64,000 bases of DNA from Inia geoffrensis (taxonomy: Eukaryota > Chordata > Mammalia > Artiodactyla > Iniidae): positions 60,768,408 through 60,832,407 of the forward strand of contig CM070904.1 in NCBI GenBank assembly GCA_036417435.1, given 5' to 3'. The stretch's first letter is position 1, and every line of letters starts with the position of its first letter. Under the pieces are notes generated by a model, which saw only the letters and a list, made by a program, of their open reading frames with translations, was not told where the DNA came from and did no database searches. Position numbers and translations under genes: made by a program. Below are positions 45,866-56,893 of this stretch, in pieces.

Positions 45866-48707
45866 TGCTTGGGTATAAGTAACATGTGTCTAAAAGGCAT
45901 GAGGTACAGAGCTTTAATGCCGGAAGGGGGCAGGATGCAGGTGACGGTGTTGTGACAGGATATAGTAGCCATAGCATCTTGTCATTACTCTGCCCAACTG
46001 AAAGTTGCAGAGGTTTATAAAAACCCTACTGGGGTTAGGGAAGAGCTTCGGGGCAGCTCCAGAGAGAAGAAACGGAGATGTGTTTTTGCTAGATCCTGGG
46101 TGTTTGAGCCAGAGACCATCTCGGGAATCACGATGGAGGCATGTGCTAGGAGCAGACAGGGGCCCTGGGTACAAAGGCCCGTATTCCCGCCTTGTTATCC
46201 ACAGACTATGGGTTTACGAGAAGCACACATGCTTGGACGCTTACATGCAATCTGCAGCCTTGGTGTTTTATATTTTCATTTTTAGTCTAATATTTCCACC
46301 CCTGCAAGAATTCTTGCAGGGTGGGTGTACACGACACCAGCCTGTTCCAAGCAGCCCATGGATGCAGAATAGCCGGGAGGGGATGAACATATGTACCAGG
46401 CAGTTCTGACCCCCAGAGAGCTGAAGCATGATAGTGACTTATCATGATGCTTGCTCTGTGCAGGGAATGATACGGCCAAGACCTCGTTGTCTCTTCTCTG
46501 ATTTAATGCTCTTCGCACCCCTAAGGCTTGGGTGCCTCATGGGTATCTCATGAAAGAGCATGTCTGAAACAAGAATGTCAGGAACAGACACTGAGCATGA
46601 GGCCAACTCATGAAAGAAAATGCAGGGGCATGTCCAGTGGTGATATTTGAAGTGCACTAGCACTTTTTTGGCTGTTTTATTTTTCTTTTTTTGCACTGCC
46701 CATGAACCCTTGTGTTGTGCAGTTTTGGGAGGAGGGGTTGTTTGTTTGGGTATTTTTTTGATAATTAGGAAGCAGCGAAAATTGAATACTATATAAAAAT
46801 TAATGGGTTTAGATTTCTTTCATATCAGAAAAAGAAAGAAAAACAGTTGCATAGGCTGTTATGTATTTATGCTACCAGAGAAATAGCATTTTCAAAATGT
46901 TGTTTGGTTGGTTTTCTCGTGTCCTTTAAGAAATGCATTTTTCAAATGGTGCTATTATTTTAATTAATCAAGTAAAATCAGTTTCTAAGTTAACTATGAA
47001 ATTATCATTTGGCTGTAAGAATAGCTATAATGCTAGTTTTAAACGTGCACTCTTTCAAAAATCTGTGGCCTAGGATTTATGTGAATGGTACTTTAATTAC
47101 TTTTTTCATTCTTTGTGGGGAAAATGAACTTTCATCTCTTATGGCAGTTTCTCATTGTGGTTATTGGTTACGCGTAATTATGTGTACTTTTTCTTGTGGT
47201 AGAGTATAAGTAGCGTTTTCTACAGTAGTATGCAGGAAGTTCCCTAATATTTTCAAAATGAGTTTGTTTATATATATTCTTAGTTCTCACAACAAATAGC
47301 TAATTGCTTTAAATAAAAACCTCAAGTTTCCTAAACTGAACTATAGTTTTATTTTTAACTTTCTTTTAAGGAACCAAGAGACAGTGGAGTGTGCTGCTAA
47401 ATATTTTTGAAAATAATTTTGCACTAGGACGTCGGAGCTGGAGGTTTATCATGTTGATGGAGAATGCTAATAGTTCTGTATTTCTCATCAGTCTCGCTAC
47501 ATACGGGAGCTGGTGTATTTTCCATTCATTACTCACTGTTCTAGGAACATTCTCCCTGACCCATTAAATGAAGCCCTAGACAGAGTAAGTGGAAAGAACA
47601 TTGTTTTATTACTGCTTTAGTGAGGCAAGTGCACACAGGTATTATTAGTTGGTCTTAAGAATGGTGCTTTTTACTTTGAGTAGAAAAGCCAAAGGAATCA
47701 TTCCATGGCTAAGGCTTTTAAGTTTTAAGTGAACCTTCTTCCTCCAATGTTGGTTGACCAGAACTGGTTGTTTTGGCTTTCCATAACCTCTATTTTTGAA
47801 AAAGAAAGTGGGGAGGAAAAACCAATGTCTTGGAACTTGCTTTGATGTTCAAAATGGCGAGTTAGATCCATACCAAATGTAGTTTTTTGTGTTACATAGC
47901 AAAGTACAGGATTAGAGGGGTAATGTAACTCTTAATGCGGGATCAGGAAGCTGCCTTTGTGTGGATGTCACCGACTTAGCAAAAACAGAATCTTTCATTT
48001 CTTCTGATCAAGAATAATTTTGAACATTTTTTGAAGTTGCCGGAGAGGTAGCTTTCATTTTCTATAGCGGACTGATTTTAAGAGTCATCTGAGGTGACCG
48101 AAAGATAACCTAGTCAGCTGGCCTACAAGTCTACTGAAGGATTACGTATTTTTAAATAATTTAACATTTTATAATTGGGCAACACTGGTCCTTGCTTTTT
48201 GCAGCCTGAGGGGTGGGGATTCAGGCATTTTGGTGTAACTTAACTTCCGGTTCTGGGAGATGGAGCAGCAACGTAATTCTCCTATAGCCCCATGGCTAGG
48301 GTGGTAGTTCCAGCAACCATCCGTTTTGGCCTTCGTGTGAAAAGCAGGCAAAACTATGCTGGCAACTTCCCTTGAAGATCCAGACCACTGTTTGACGCTC
48401 TCCATGTACTTACAGACCTTCAGGGACACTCTCAGGACACTCAGTTTTAAGAAAAGGTGTGAAAGGGAGGGAATACATACTTAGGCGCTCAATCTGACAG
48501 GCAACAAATAAAAGGGAAATCTCAAAGCAAATACAGGCTATTAAATTGGATCTATCAACATATATTTCTGAGCACCTATTATGTCCCCTGCATATGTGTA
48601 ACCAGACATATGAAAGAATGGGTAATAGAGTGTTTCTTACTCATTATACTTGCCTAATGAAATTTAATATTAAATTTAGAAGAAGAAATGCTCATCATCC
48701 TGTAAAA

Positions 48708-48796
48708 GTGATTCACTTTGTTATACAGCAGAAACTCACACACCATTGTAAAGCAATTATACCCCAAGAAAGATGTTACCAAAAAAAAAAAAAAAG
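48708..48796 (+). mobile_element. L1 3'-terminal fragment with A-tail, sense
   Basis: GTGATTCACTTTGTTATACA, GCAGAAACTCACACACCATT, GTAAAGCAATTATACCCCAA and an A-run to about 48796 are the very end of a young L1 subfamily, the same as the insertion at 3420. It is a short 5'-truncated copy. I found no clear target-site duplication. Confidence 0.8.
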
Positions 48797-51700
48797 TCAA
48801 CATGTAGAATTTCAAGCCTACCAGATAATTAAATGGGAAGTGAATTCATTTTGTGCATCTTGACTCTTTAAGGTATTATGTGTAAAGCACACAGTGCCTG
48901 GCACAGAGTAAAACCATAGTAAATGGCCAAGTTACTATTGTGTATGTTGATTTACAAATGTTTCTGCTCTCCAATCCCCTGTAGATGTAATGGCTAATAG
49001 TAAACTGTAGAATGACATATAACTCCACTGGTCATTCTAAATGCCTGACAAGGAAAAGAAAGAGCCAGACAAAATCCTTGTTCCAGCACAGAAAGTCAGG
49101 CGAATCCACAAACCTGGGAACTCTCCTCTTGCCAGAGTAGATCTTAGAAGTAGCCAGGAGTGGAGGCAGGAACCGTGAAAAAACAAGCTTTTCTGCCAGC
49201 AGTCGGAGAACTTCTAGGCATCAGCTCCAAGATCCAACGTGCTAAGTAAGAACCACCCCTCTTCTTAGTCGTGTTTTCACCTGAAGTGTGTGACTCAGCA
49301 CTGTTTAATTTTCCGTAGAGATGTATCCTAATTTTATACCTATAACCTACAGTATGATAGACTTTACTTTCCATAAACCTTGCCGTAAATTAACGTTACT
49401 GGAATGCATTTATTCTGTGAAGTAGAACGTAGCTTATTGGAAAATGCAACTCTCCCCCATGTGTAGAATTTCGTGGAGTGAGGACCTTGAAATGGTTTCA
49501 CAGAGAGAAAAACTGTTCCAGTGGCCTTCAGAATCGCATGTTATAAAACTGTCATCAGGAGAGGTTAGGAAATGACCCTTCCCCACCACTGGCCTCTGGG
49601 CCACATGCTGCCCCTCTGGCTGACTCAGGCCCCGGGCAGGCCCCTTCAGAGCGCTGGGTGGTGTGAGGTTGGCCTTGCTGACAGAAAATGTTAAAGCCCT
49701 ATTCGTGGCGGCTGCTATCATCCATGCTTCTGTGCCTCAACCCACTCTCCTGTCTTCTCTCCCCTCACCTATCATTTGGGTCAGAACCAACCTCCAGAGC
49801 CTCGTTTTTCATCCTTGGCTCCCAAGGTCTCTTCTGTGGTCATCCGTCCTCGGATACTTTTGCCCTAATACCATGCTTTTCAAATGTCTTATAGACACAA
49901 AATGCTTTTTTTCAAACAGAAACATACAGCGAAGCCCAGTATTGAGAACAGATAAGGATGGAGCTGCTCCCGGTGAACTGGGATGGGACCTGGAGCCCTG
50001 CCGCCAGTTCTCACCCACCTCCCACATGGCTGCCCCTAAGAGCCCAGCGGAACCCCCAGAGTCCAGGGAACCTGGTTTAAACCCACTCACAGAGATGCAG
50101 CCAGTTTTATCAGAATCCACAGAGAAGTAGCTCAGCTTGTGGAGTTTCAGTTCACTTCATAAGCACCTGCGGTGTGCGCTGCCCTCTCACCAGGACCAGC
50201 AGCCACAGGATAGCTATGGAAACGAAGGTCTGTCGTGGTGGACAGAACAAGCCTTCAGAGGCAAAGCAGGGTCCTTCCTTTTCCCGATGCTAAACTGTCC
50301 AAATCCCCCTCAAGTGCGACCCTTACTAGATGGGTCACCGCTGAGGCTGAGGTCCTGAAAAGCTGTGCTTATGGTGGGCTGTCCCACCCCAAAGGATAGG
50401 AGCAGAGAAAGGATGAAAGTCTTGGGGGAGCAAAGGGAAACCCAGTCAGCAAGGCCCAGACGTTAAAGCCAAGTGAGAGAGGAGTCAGGACCCAGGGCGC
50501 TTCCCAGCACAGGGCCCAAGCATCTGCCTCTGTCATCGACCATCTCTCCACGGTGTGAGTGGGTCAGGGCAGATGTGTGGGGAATGGATGGTCCTCTCGG
50601 TTCACAGAGTATTGTTTTACTCTCTTCAGTTCTAGCCCTTTGCTTGAACCCCTCCTCCCTCCATAAAGAAAGCAAGCTCCTGTCAGCTCTCTCCCGCCTC
50701 CCTCCTTCGTAAAGGGCCCTTCGATTTTAGGCCCCGAGAAGGCTGCTGCGCAGGCAGTTTACAGGCTATAGCTCCTTGGTCACCAGAGCCAGAGCGGCAG
50801 TTTTCAGTCTTGTCTCTGGCCCAGCGCTCTAGATCTGTCATGTTCACAAGCCTCACGTGCTTCCATGGACACGGGCAGGTTTTGCCAACTCCTTCCCCTC
50901 CACAGGCCTCGAGCGTTTTTGTGTGTTGATAGTTCTAAAATCACTATACTGACTGATGCAACTTGCCAAGGATACATCAGGAGTGTAGGGCTCTGAAGAT
51001 CCAGCTGTGCCATCTCTCCTCCACCCCATCCCCTCTTACTTAGGAAAGTGCATCAATGTGAAAATGACGTTAGAGTAGGTATAATCCTGAATTTGTTCTA
51101 CTTTCCAAAAGAGTAACTATTAGGAAATACGTGCTTTATAACAATAATTTAACCCTCTTATGGTTGACACAGAAACGAGGACCCTCTAATATGCTTATAA
51201 TTCAAATAACACACTAATAAGCTACATTTAAGGTCTGGTGTCCTAGCAATATTGATACGAATTACGATATTGGGAGCTTTTAATTTATTGTTAGTCTCGC
51301 CTGTATCCAAAAAGGAATGATAGTAACTTGCACATGCTGATAAAACTCTTAACGTGGAAATAGAAATGTTTAAACCTTATCTAAATAAGGGAGATAAGAC
51401 AAATGTAACCACCCTTTGTGCAAATTACTTCAAGCATAATATTTAAGCATGAGCTTCCCGGTAGCAAAAGTAAGAAAAGGAAGTGTGATGAAGAGAAAGT
51501 GTCCTTCTTTTGAGAAAGAGAAGTTCTTTTCAAGTACTAAATTTTAAAAATGGTTTGTCACACACAACACTGAATGTAAGGGATGATACAATGAACCACA
51601 TTTTTACAGCCATCACAGATGCCATCATATTTATGACCCTTGATTGGATTGTGCCCCTCCCCCTCACAGAGTAACTCTAATTTGCTTTGCAAAACCATAG

Positions 51701-51948
51701 TCATCTTGCCGGATAGATACATAGGCTCCAAAACTTAAGATAAGGACGACTTGGTAATATACTGCCAGAAGCTTACATATGTTCAGTCAACATTTATTAG
51801 AGGTCCATCCCCAGCCTGGTTGTAAATTCAGGCCATAGATTAGGTTTGGAACAGACTGAATTCCCATCAATTAAAGCCAATATGTTTATTTCATTACTAA
51901 AACTGCAGGATTTCTAATTGATCTGATATTTAAAATCTCATTCTTTAG

Positions 51949-52132
51949 GAGTTCTTTGGAATTTATCCTCATGTGATGCCGTAAAGATGGCAATCATCCG
52001 CGACGCTCTCTCAACCCTGACAAACACTGTGATCATTCCACATTCTGGATGGAATAACTCTTCTTTTGATGACGATCATAAAATTAAATTTCAGACTTCA
52101 CTCGTTCTGCGTAATACGACAGGTTGCCTGAG
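51949..52132 (+). CDS. PKP4: PKP4 internal exon (exon h): armadillo repeats
   Basis: This codes about residues 638-699: [69 protein letters not shown] is the signature armadillo helix motif of the p120 family, and the [12 protein letters not shown] segment is the conserved insert between repeats. Length is 184 nt; it is entered with two bases completing Gly and left with two bases of an Arg codon at CTGAG^GTAACT. Intact. Confidence 0.98.
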
Positions 52133-52529
52133 GTAACTTTTTGTTTCTTCTTTACGATTAAGTCTGTGATTAAATAATATGTGTCATAGCTAAGTTGACT
52201 TCAGGATGATTTAATATTTTATTTCTATTAATATCTCTCTAAGTTTCCAAGTTTTTTTTTTTTTTTTAATTTAGACCACTGGGCTTTGTTATCCTATGAG
52301 GAAAACATTGTGAGCACAGAGCAGTGGCCTGAGAGACATTATCTTATAAACGACTCTTCTATAGATCAGTCAAAAAAGCCCTTTCAGTCTGAAATTACTG
52401 TCAAAATTCCAGTGTTTTCCACTCGAGCAGCATTTTTCTGGTTGTCACATTCTGATTGCTAATGCGTTGGCAGCCTGGTGTTTGTTTAAATTCAACATGT
52501 GGAAGCGCAAACTTCAAGTTATAAAGTAA

Positions 52530-52800
52530 CTCAGCCACGGGGATGTAATGTGCAGCAAGGTGACTGTAGTCACTAATATTGTGCTGTAAAGTTGAAAGAG
52601 GCTAAGAAAGTAAATCTTAAAAGCTCTCATCACAAGAAAAAAACACTTGGTAACTTTGTGTGGTGACAGACGGTAACTAGACTTATTGTGGTGATCATTT
52701 CACAATATATACCAATGTCAAATTATTGTTTTGTACACCTGAAGCTAATATAATGTCTGTTAATTAGACTTCAGTCTTTTTAAATGTAATGGTTAAAACA
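52530..52800 (+). mobile_element. Old L1 3'-end fragment, sense
   Basis: ACGGGGATGTAATGTGCAGC, CTTAAAAGCTCTCATCACAA, GTGGTGACAGACGGTAACTA, GACTTATTGTGGTGATCATT and TTTGTACACCTGAAGCTAAT follow the 3' UTR of an old L1MA/L1MB-type element in order. Confidence 0.8.
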
Positions 52801-53039
52801 TTTTTGCTTTTAAAAGGGTGCAAAAAGGTGTGGTTTAAGCAATCATTGGGTTTAGAGTTTTATAAATAAATGCAAATGAGCCCAAATACTCTTTTCAGTC
52901 ATTATCTTTAGCATTTAAAATCCATAAAGCCTCCTTTAACTGTACACGGTGCTGCTCACTATTTGCCATTAACTCTCATCAGCTCAATTTCCACCCAGTT
53001 TCCCAGGCTTACTGGGAACTTGAAACAGAAACCTTGGGG

Positions 53040-53230
53040 CAGAGTGGCCTGGTGACAACAAGAGTGGGCTCTGGCTTCAGACAGACTGACTTCCTGTCCC
53101 ATTCTGAGCCTCAGTTTCCTCATCTTTACAATAGGGGTAATAATAACATCTCAGAGTTGTGAAGACTCAGCTTGTATAAAATGCTTCGTGTAGTGTCTAA
53201 CACACAGTGAGCGCTATTTACCGTTTAGGC
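53040..53230 (+). mobile_element. MIR SINE, sense
   Basis: Order of MIR words: 'gagtgggctctggcttcagacagactgacttcctg', GAGCCTCAGTTTCCTCATCT, AATAGGGGTAATAATAACAT and a degraded 'cacacagtgagcgctattt' end. Confidence 0.8.
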
Positions 53231-53559
53231 TAAGATGTCTGAGCATCTCTACACCAGAGCTCGAAGGGGGGGGGGGCGGGGAGGGGCCTGGGCTTCTGCT
53301 CTGAAGCCTTCCGCTATTGTGATGGGTAACTGGGGGCAGGGGAGGGGGCGACAAGAATCAGGCTCTTAGAAGGCAGGCCAGTTCCCTGACTCAGATTCCT
53401 GCATCACCGAACGGGTCACATGGCCTCTACTGCTGATCTGTGGGGCAGCATCTCATCTCCCTGTACCTGGCTCAGGGGAGGCCGTGAGCCCTCAGCTAGC
53501 CTGCCAGGCTTCAGGGGAGGCCCAGGGACAGGACGCATGCTCAGGCTCCCCCAGTGGTT

Positions 53560-54720
53560 CAAGGCTATTAACAGTTGGTGAACGCCTTCTGTGTAAATTC
53601 AGTGATGGACAAAACAAAGCAGGTCGCGGCTCGGATAGAACCAAGTTCTATTGATGAAGACAGGTAAATAAATAAACAAGAAAATAACAGATGCCATTGA
53701 AAAAATAGGGTGATGTAAGAGTTACTAGGTGGTCACTTTGATGGTCAGGCAGTCTCTCATAGGAGGTGAAGTTTAAGCCTAGTCGGAAATACCACAGGAG
53801 CTGCTCCTGTGAGGGCGGGGGTGGGGGAGGGGAGGAGGACGCACTCGAGACAAAGGGAACGGGGAGTGTACAGGCTCTGGGGCAGGAAGGGGCTTGAGGC
53901 TGGAGCTTAATGGGCAAGGTGCTGCGTGAAACCAGTTACTTCGGATTTTTTAAGTCAGAGCAAGGAGTGCACCACGTGCCAAGTGTCATGGGGAACCATC
54001 AGAGGGTCTACTCACAAGAGTAGGGATGGTTTCTGGCTGTGATGGTGGCGACAGTGGGAGCAGGAAGGCAGATGATGAGGGTGACAAAGGCCAGGCACCG
54101 GAGAGAGGTCGGCAGAGCGGAGTATGTTGTGGAGGGAGAGGCTGACAAGGTTTGCTCATGGACTGAATATGAGGGGCGAGGAAAAGGGAGGAAGTAAGAA
54201 CAGCGCCTAGATCTCTGGCTGGATCAGCTGGGAGCACGGAAGTGCTGTTGATGAGGTCGAGCAGACGGGCGGAGGAAGGGTGGAGAGACGAGCAGCTGAG
54301 GGTTTTGTCTGGTCCACTTTGAGATGTCTGATTAGCTATCCATGTGGATAAACATAATGTCTGGAGAAACGAGTCTGGAGTTCTAGAGAGCGGTTGGGCT
54401 AAAGATAAAAACCGGGCAGTCATGGGTCCATAGGTTGTATTAAATCCAAGGAGCAGAAGGAGGCCACCCAGGAGAGCACCAAGTTAAAGATAGGAAGCGA
54501 CCAAAGTAGCCCTGGGCACTCCTGAGGGACCCACGGGCAGAAGAGGCTGAGAAGGGAAGACAGCAAGATGAGAGGAAAAGCAGAGGGGTACCGGATCCCT
54601 GTTAGAGGAACAGAAGAGGTCAGCTGTTGAGAGCTACTGAGAGGTAACCCTGGATAAGAACAGTAGAGGGGCTTCAGCTATGTAATGCTATGTTGTCATT
54701 CAGTCAGAAATAATTTATAT
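53560..54720 (+). mobile_element. L2-like ancient LINE region
   Basis: GGTGAACGCCTTCTGTGTAA, then 'aataacagatgccattgaaaaaatagggtgatgtaag', 'taggaggtgaagtttaagcc', 'gtgtacaggctctggggcagg' and a long purine-rich stretch with 'tttctggctg' match the layout of the mammalian L2 3' half. Discontinuous and old. Confidence 0.55.
53814..53838 (+). other. G-quadruplex-type motif
   Basis: Four G-runs of three or more with one-base spacers (GGGCGGGGGTGGGGGAGGGG) lie on the coding strand within the L2-like region. It would form in the nascent RNA as well. No link to a known regulatory element. Confidence 0.6.
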
Positions 54721-54744
54721 TTTCTACTTTTATTTTCTCTTAAA

Positions 54745-55315
54745 CCATTGTAGCAGGAAGCCTCTAAGATGGACGCAAAAACTCTTGCCTGCTAGTTTTA
54801 TGCCCGTGTGTATTCCCCTTTCGTTGAGTGAAATCCTTCAAATAAATAGTAATTCTGAAGTTCTAGATGCCGCTTCTGAGATTGTGTTACAAAGAGACTG
54901 GCCTATGTCTTGCTCACGCTTTCTCTTGTTGCCTCATTCTGAGCGAAAGCTAGCTGCCATGGTGTGAGCTTCCCCAGGTAGAAACCCCCAGGGCAGGAAC
55001 TGACGTCTGGCAAACAGTGAGAAGCCAGGGATGGCCATAGTCACGTGAATGGACTTGTAAGTGGATTCCCTGAGGACTGGGAACGACCACTTGTGTGAAC
55101 TTGGAAGTAGATCCTTCCTAAGTTGAGCCTTGAGATAACTATAACCCCAGATAATAGCTTGATTATAGCCTTATGGGAGACTCCAACCCAGAGGCACCCA
55201 GCTAAAGAAGCACCTGAATGCTGGACCCAGAGAACCCATAATACAACAAGTATTTGTTTTTTGAGCTGTTAAATATTGGGGTAATTTGTTATATAGCAAT
55301 ATATAACTAATAGAA
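54745..55315 (+). mobile_element. Old LTR-like element (possible MaLR-type)
   Basis: The far end reads GGGGTAATTTGTTATATAGC then 'aatatataactaatagaatc', a wording common at the 3' end of ancient mammalian LTR and related repeats, preceded by 'ggacccagagaacccataat'. No internal retroviral genes are present. The class is uncertain, and a non-LTR origin is possible. Confidence 0.4.
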
Positions 55316-55875
55316 TCATGAATTAAAGAAAAGCATGTATTCTAATATCTCAAATAAATGGGGCAGATGAATTTATATGATTTCTAATTTTATTTAATTT
55401 TAGTTAGGGAATATATTTTGTGTAATATTGATTGAAGATTCTTTTATGTCCTAGCAGCTGGTCAGTATTGATATAGGTTTGATGATATTTAATATGGAAT
55501 TGAAGATAATAAGTGTTTTCTCTTTGTATTGGGACAGATATGCAGCTTATTTTTTTGTTTATTCCCATGGTTGATATTCAGCTGATTCAGACTTTGTACT
55601 TCAAACTGATTGTTAAAGTCTAACATCTCTTCTACTTTGTTGACACCTTCATATGATGAATCAGTGCCTTTGTTACTCTGGCTATTAAATATTTTTTAGT
55701 AACAAACAAACAAAAAGAACAGCAGAGGGATCATGGGTGATAGTATCTCTGGCCTCAGAAAAACAATGGTGAAAAGAAAAGTCATTCCCGATCTCCCTTA
55801 CCTAGTCTAAGTTTTACAAAATCTCAGACTTAGCCTAGAACCCTGGTTAATGGCACATAAAATAGGGCCTTATAA

Positions 55876-56081
55876 GGGCTTCCCTGGTGGCGCAGTGGTT
55901 GAGAGTCCGCCTGCCGATGCAGGGGATACGGGTTCGTGCCCCGGTCTGGGAAGATCCCACATGCCGCGGAGCGGCTGGGCCCGTGAGCCATGGCCGCTGA
56001 GCCTGCGCGTCCGGAGCCTGTGCTCCGCAACGGGAGAGGCCACAACAGTGAGAGGCCCGCATACCGCAAAAAAAAAAAAAA
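55876..56081 (+). mobile_element. Young CHR-2-like SINE with 15-17-bp target-site duplication
   Basis: Starts GGGCTTCCCTGGTGGCGCAG and ends CCGCATACCGC plus a run of about 15 A. The perfect repeat AATAGGGCCTTATAA flanks it (55861-55875 and 56082-56096); two more A's may extend it. It has the least diverged sequence and longest duplication among the SINEs here, suggesting a recent insertion. Confidence 0.95.
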
Positions 56082-56775
56082 AATAGGGCCTTATAATTTG
56101 GTATCAATTCACGAAGTTGAATTGATAGCACAAATTTCCATATGGATGAGACCTAAGACAATTTTCAGGTTTTTTAACAATTAAAAAGATGAGACAAATT
56201 GTGGCATTGAGCAAGTGTTCCTATTTAACTTGAAAGGTTTATACAAGAAATATGTTTCCTCTGTTCATTCAAGAAGCATTTGTGACCACCTGCTACATGC
56301 AAAACATTTTAATAGGTACAGGGACTGCAAAGACCTTATGACCTAACAAGGGAGGTAAAGGATGTCTGAAAACAGCAACCGTGCATGGCTAGCAAACATC
56401 CTTTTTCATGGTGGGCACTTCCTAATTGCTTCCTATGTAGCAGCTCATCTCTTCCTTACAGCAACCTTACGAGGTAGTTACTGTTATTCCCCCTTTCTTA
56501 CGTATGAGGAAACTGAAGATGAGCCCCAAAATAATTACTTTAGGAGGTTAGAAGGTGGCCTGTCACAAGAGAGATACGAAGTTCAAGTGCCCCTGCTCCC
56601 TTCTATTTGTGTGGCTAATGGGGGGCTGGCTATTATTGTGAGCCCCCTCGAGATTAAAATGCAGGCTCCAAATGCCTCTTCAGACCAGATCTACGTGCTG
56701 CGGTGTCACCCGTTCTCAGATCATTAAGGTAAGGCTCCGCAGCTAACGAGCTCCCCCGTGCCTCTGCCTGTTTAG

Positions 56776-56893
56776 GAATCTCAGCTCCGCGGGGGAGGAA
56801 GCGCGAAGGCAGATGCGATCCTGTGAGGGGCTGGTGGACTCTCTGCTGTACGTGATCCATACGTGTGTGAACACATCTGACTACGACAGCAAG
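56776..56893 (+). CDS. PKP4: PKP4 internal exon (exon i): armadillo repeat
   Basis: This codes about residues 699-738: [39 protein letters not shown]. The first base completes the Arg codon of CLRNLSSAG, the next armadillo helix. Length is 118 nt, ending in phase 0 with AAG^GTCAGT. The difference RRQM against human RKQM is conservative. A long open frame crosses the acceptor from upstream on the minus strand and is not meaningful. Confidence 0.97.

Larger units (their letters stand above)
36629..51948 (+). other. PKP4: PKP4 intron (15.3 kb), largest complete intron in view
   Basis: A GT-AG intron, phase 1. Recognised contents are L2-like pieces (37.02-37.64 kb), an old L1 3' piece split by a MITE (37.7-38.4 kb), an L3/CR1-like piece (40.41-40.57 kb), a MIR (45.26-45.4 kb), a hAT-like fragment (45.54-45.87 kb), an L1 3' end (48.7-48.8 kb), and a GC-rich stretch (about 43.98-45.5 kb). 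The parts 38.4-40.4, 40.6-43.9, 45.9-48.6 and 48.9-51.9 kb show no gene and no clear repeat to me. No CHR-2-like SINE was recognised in it. Confidence 0.85.
52133..56775 (+). other. PKP4: PKP4 intron (4.6 kb)
   Basis: A GT-AG intron, phase 2. Contains an old L1 3' end (52.53-52.8 kb), a MIR (53.04-53.23 kb), an L2-like region (53.56-54.7 kb), an old LTR-like piece (54.75-55.32 kb), a young SINE (55876-56081) and L2/MIR scraps near 56.28-56.56 kb. Frames seen on the minus strand near 54 kb are in the L2-like part. Confidence 0.9.

Noticed and set aside
53986..54423. 145-codon minus-strand frame
   Set aside because: It lies in an L2-like purine-rich stretch; its Ser/Pro/Leu-rich translation is what a reversed purine-rich sequence gives.
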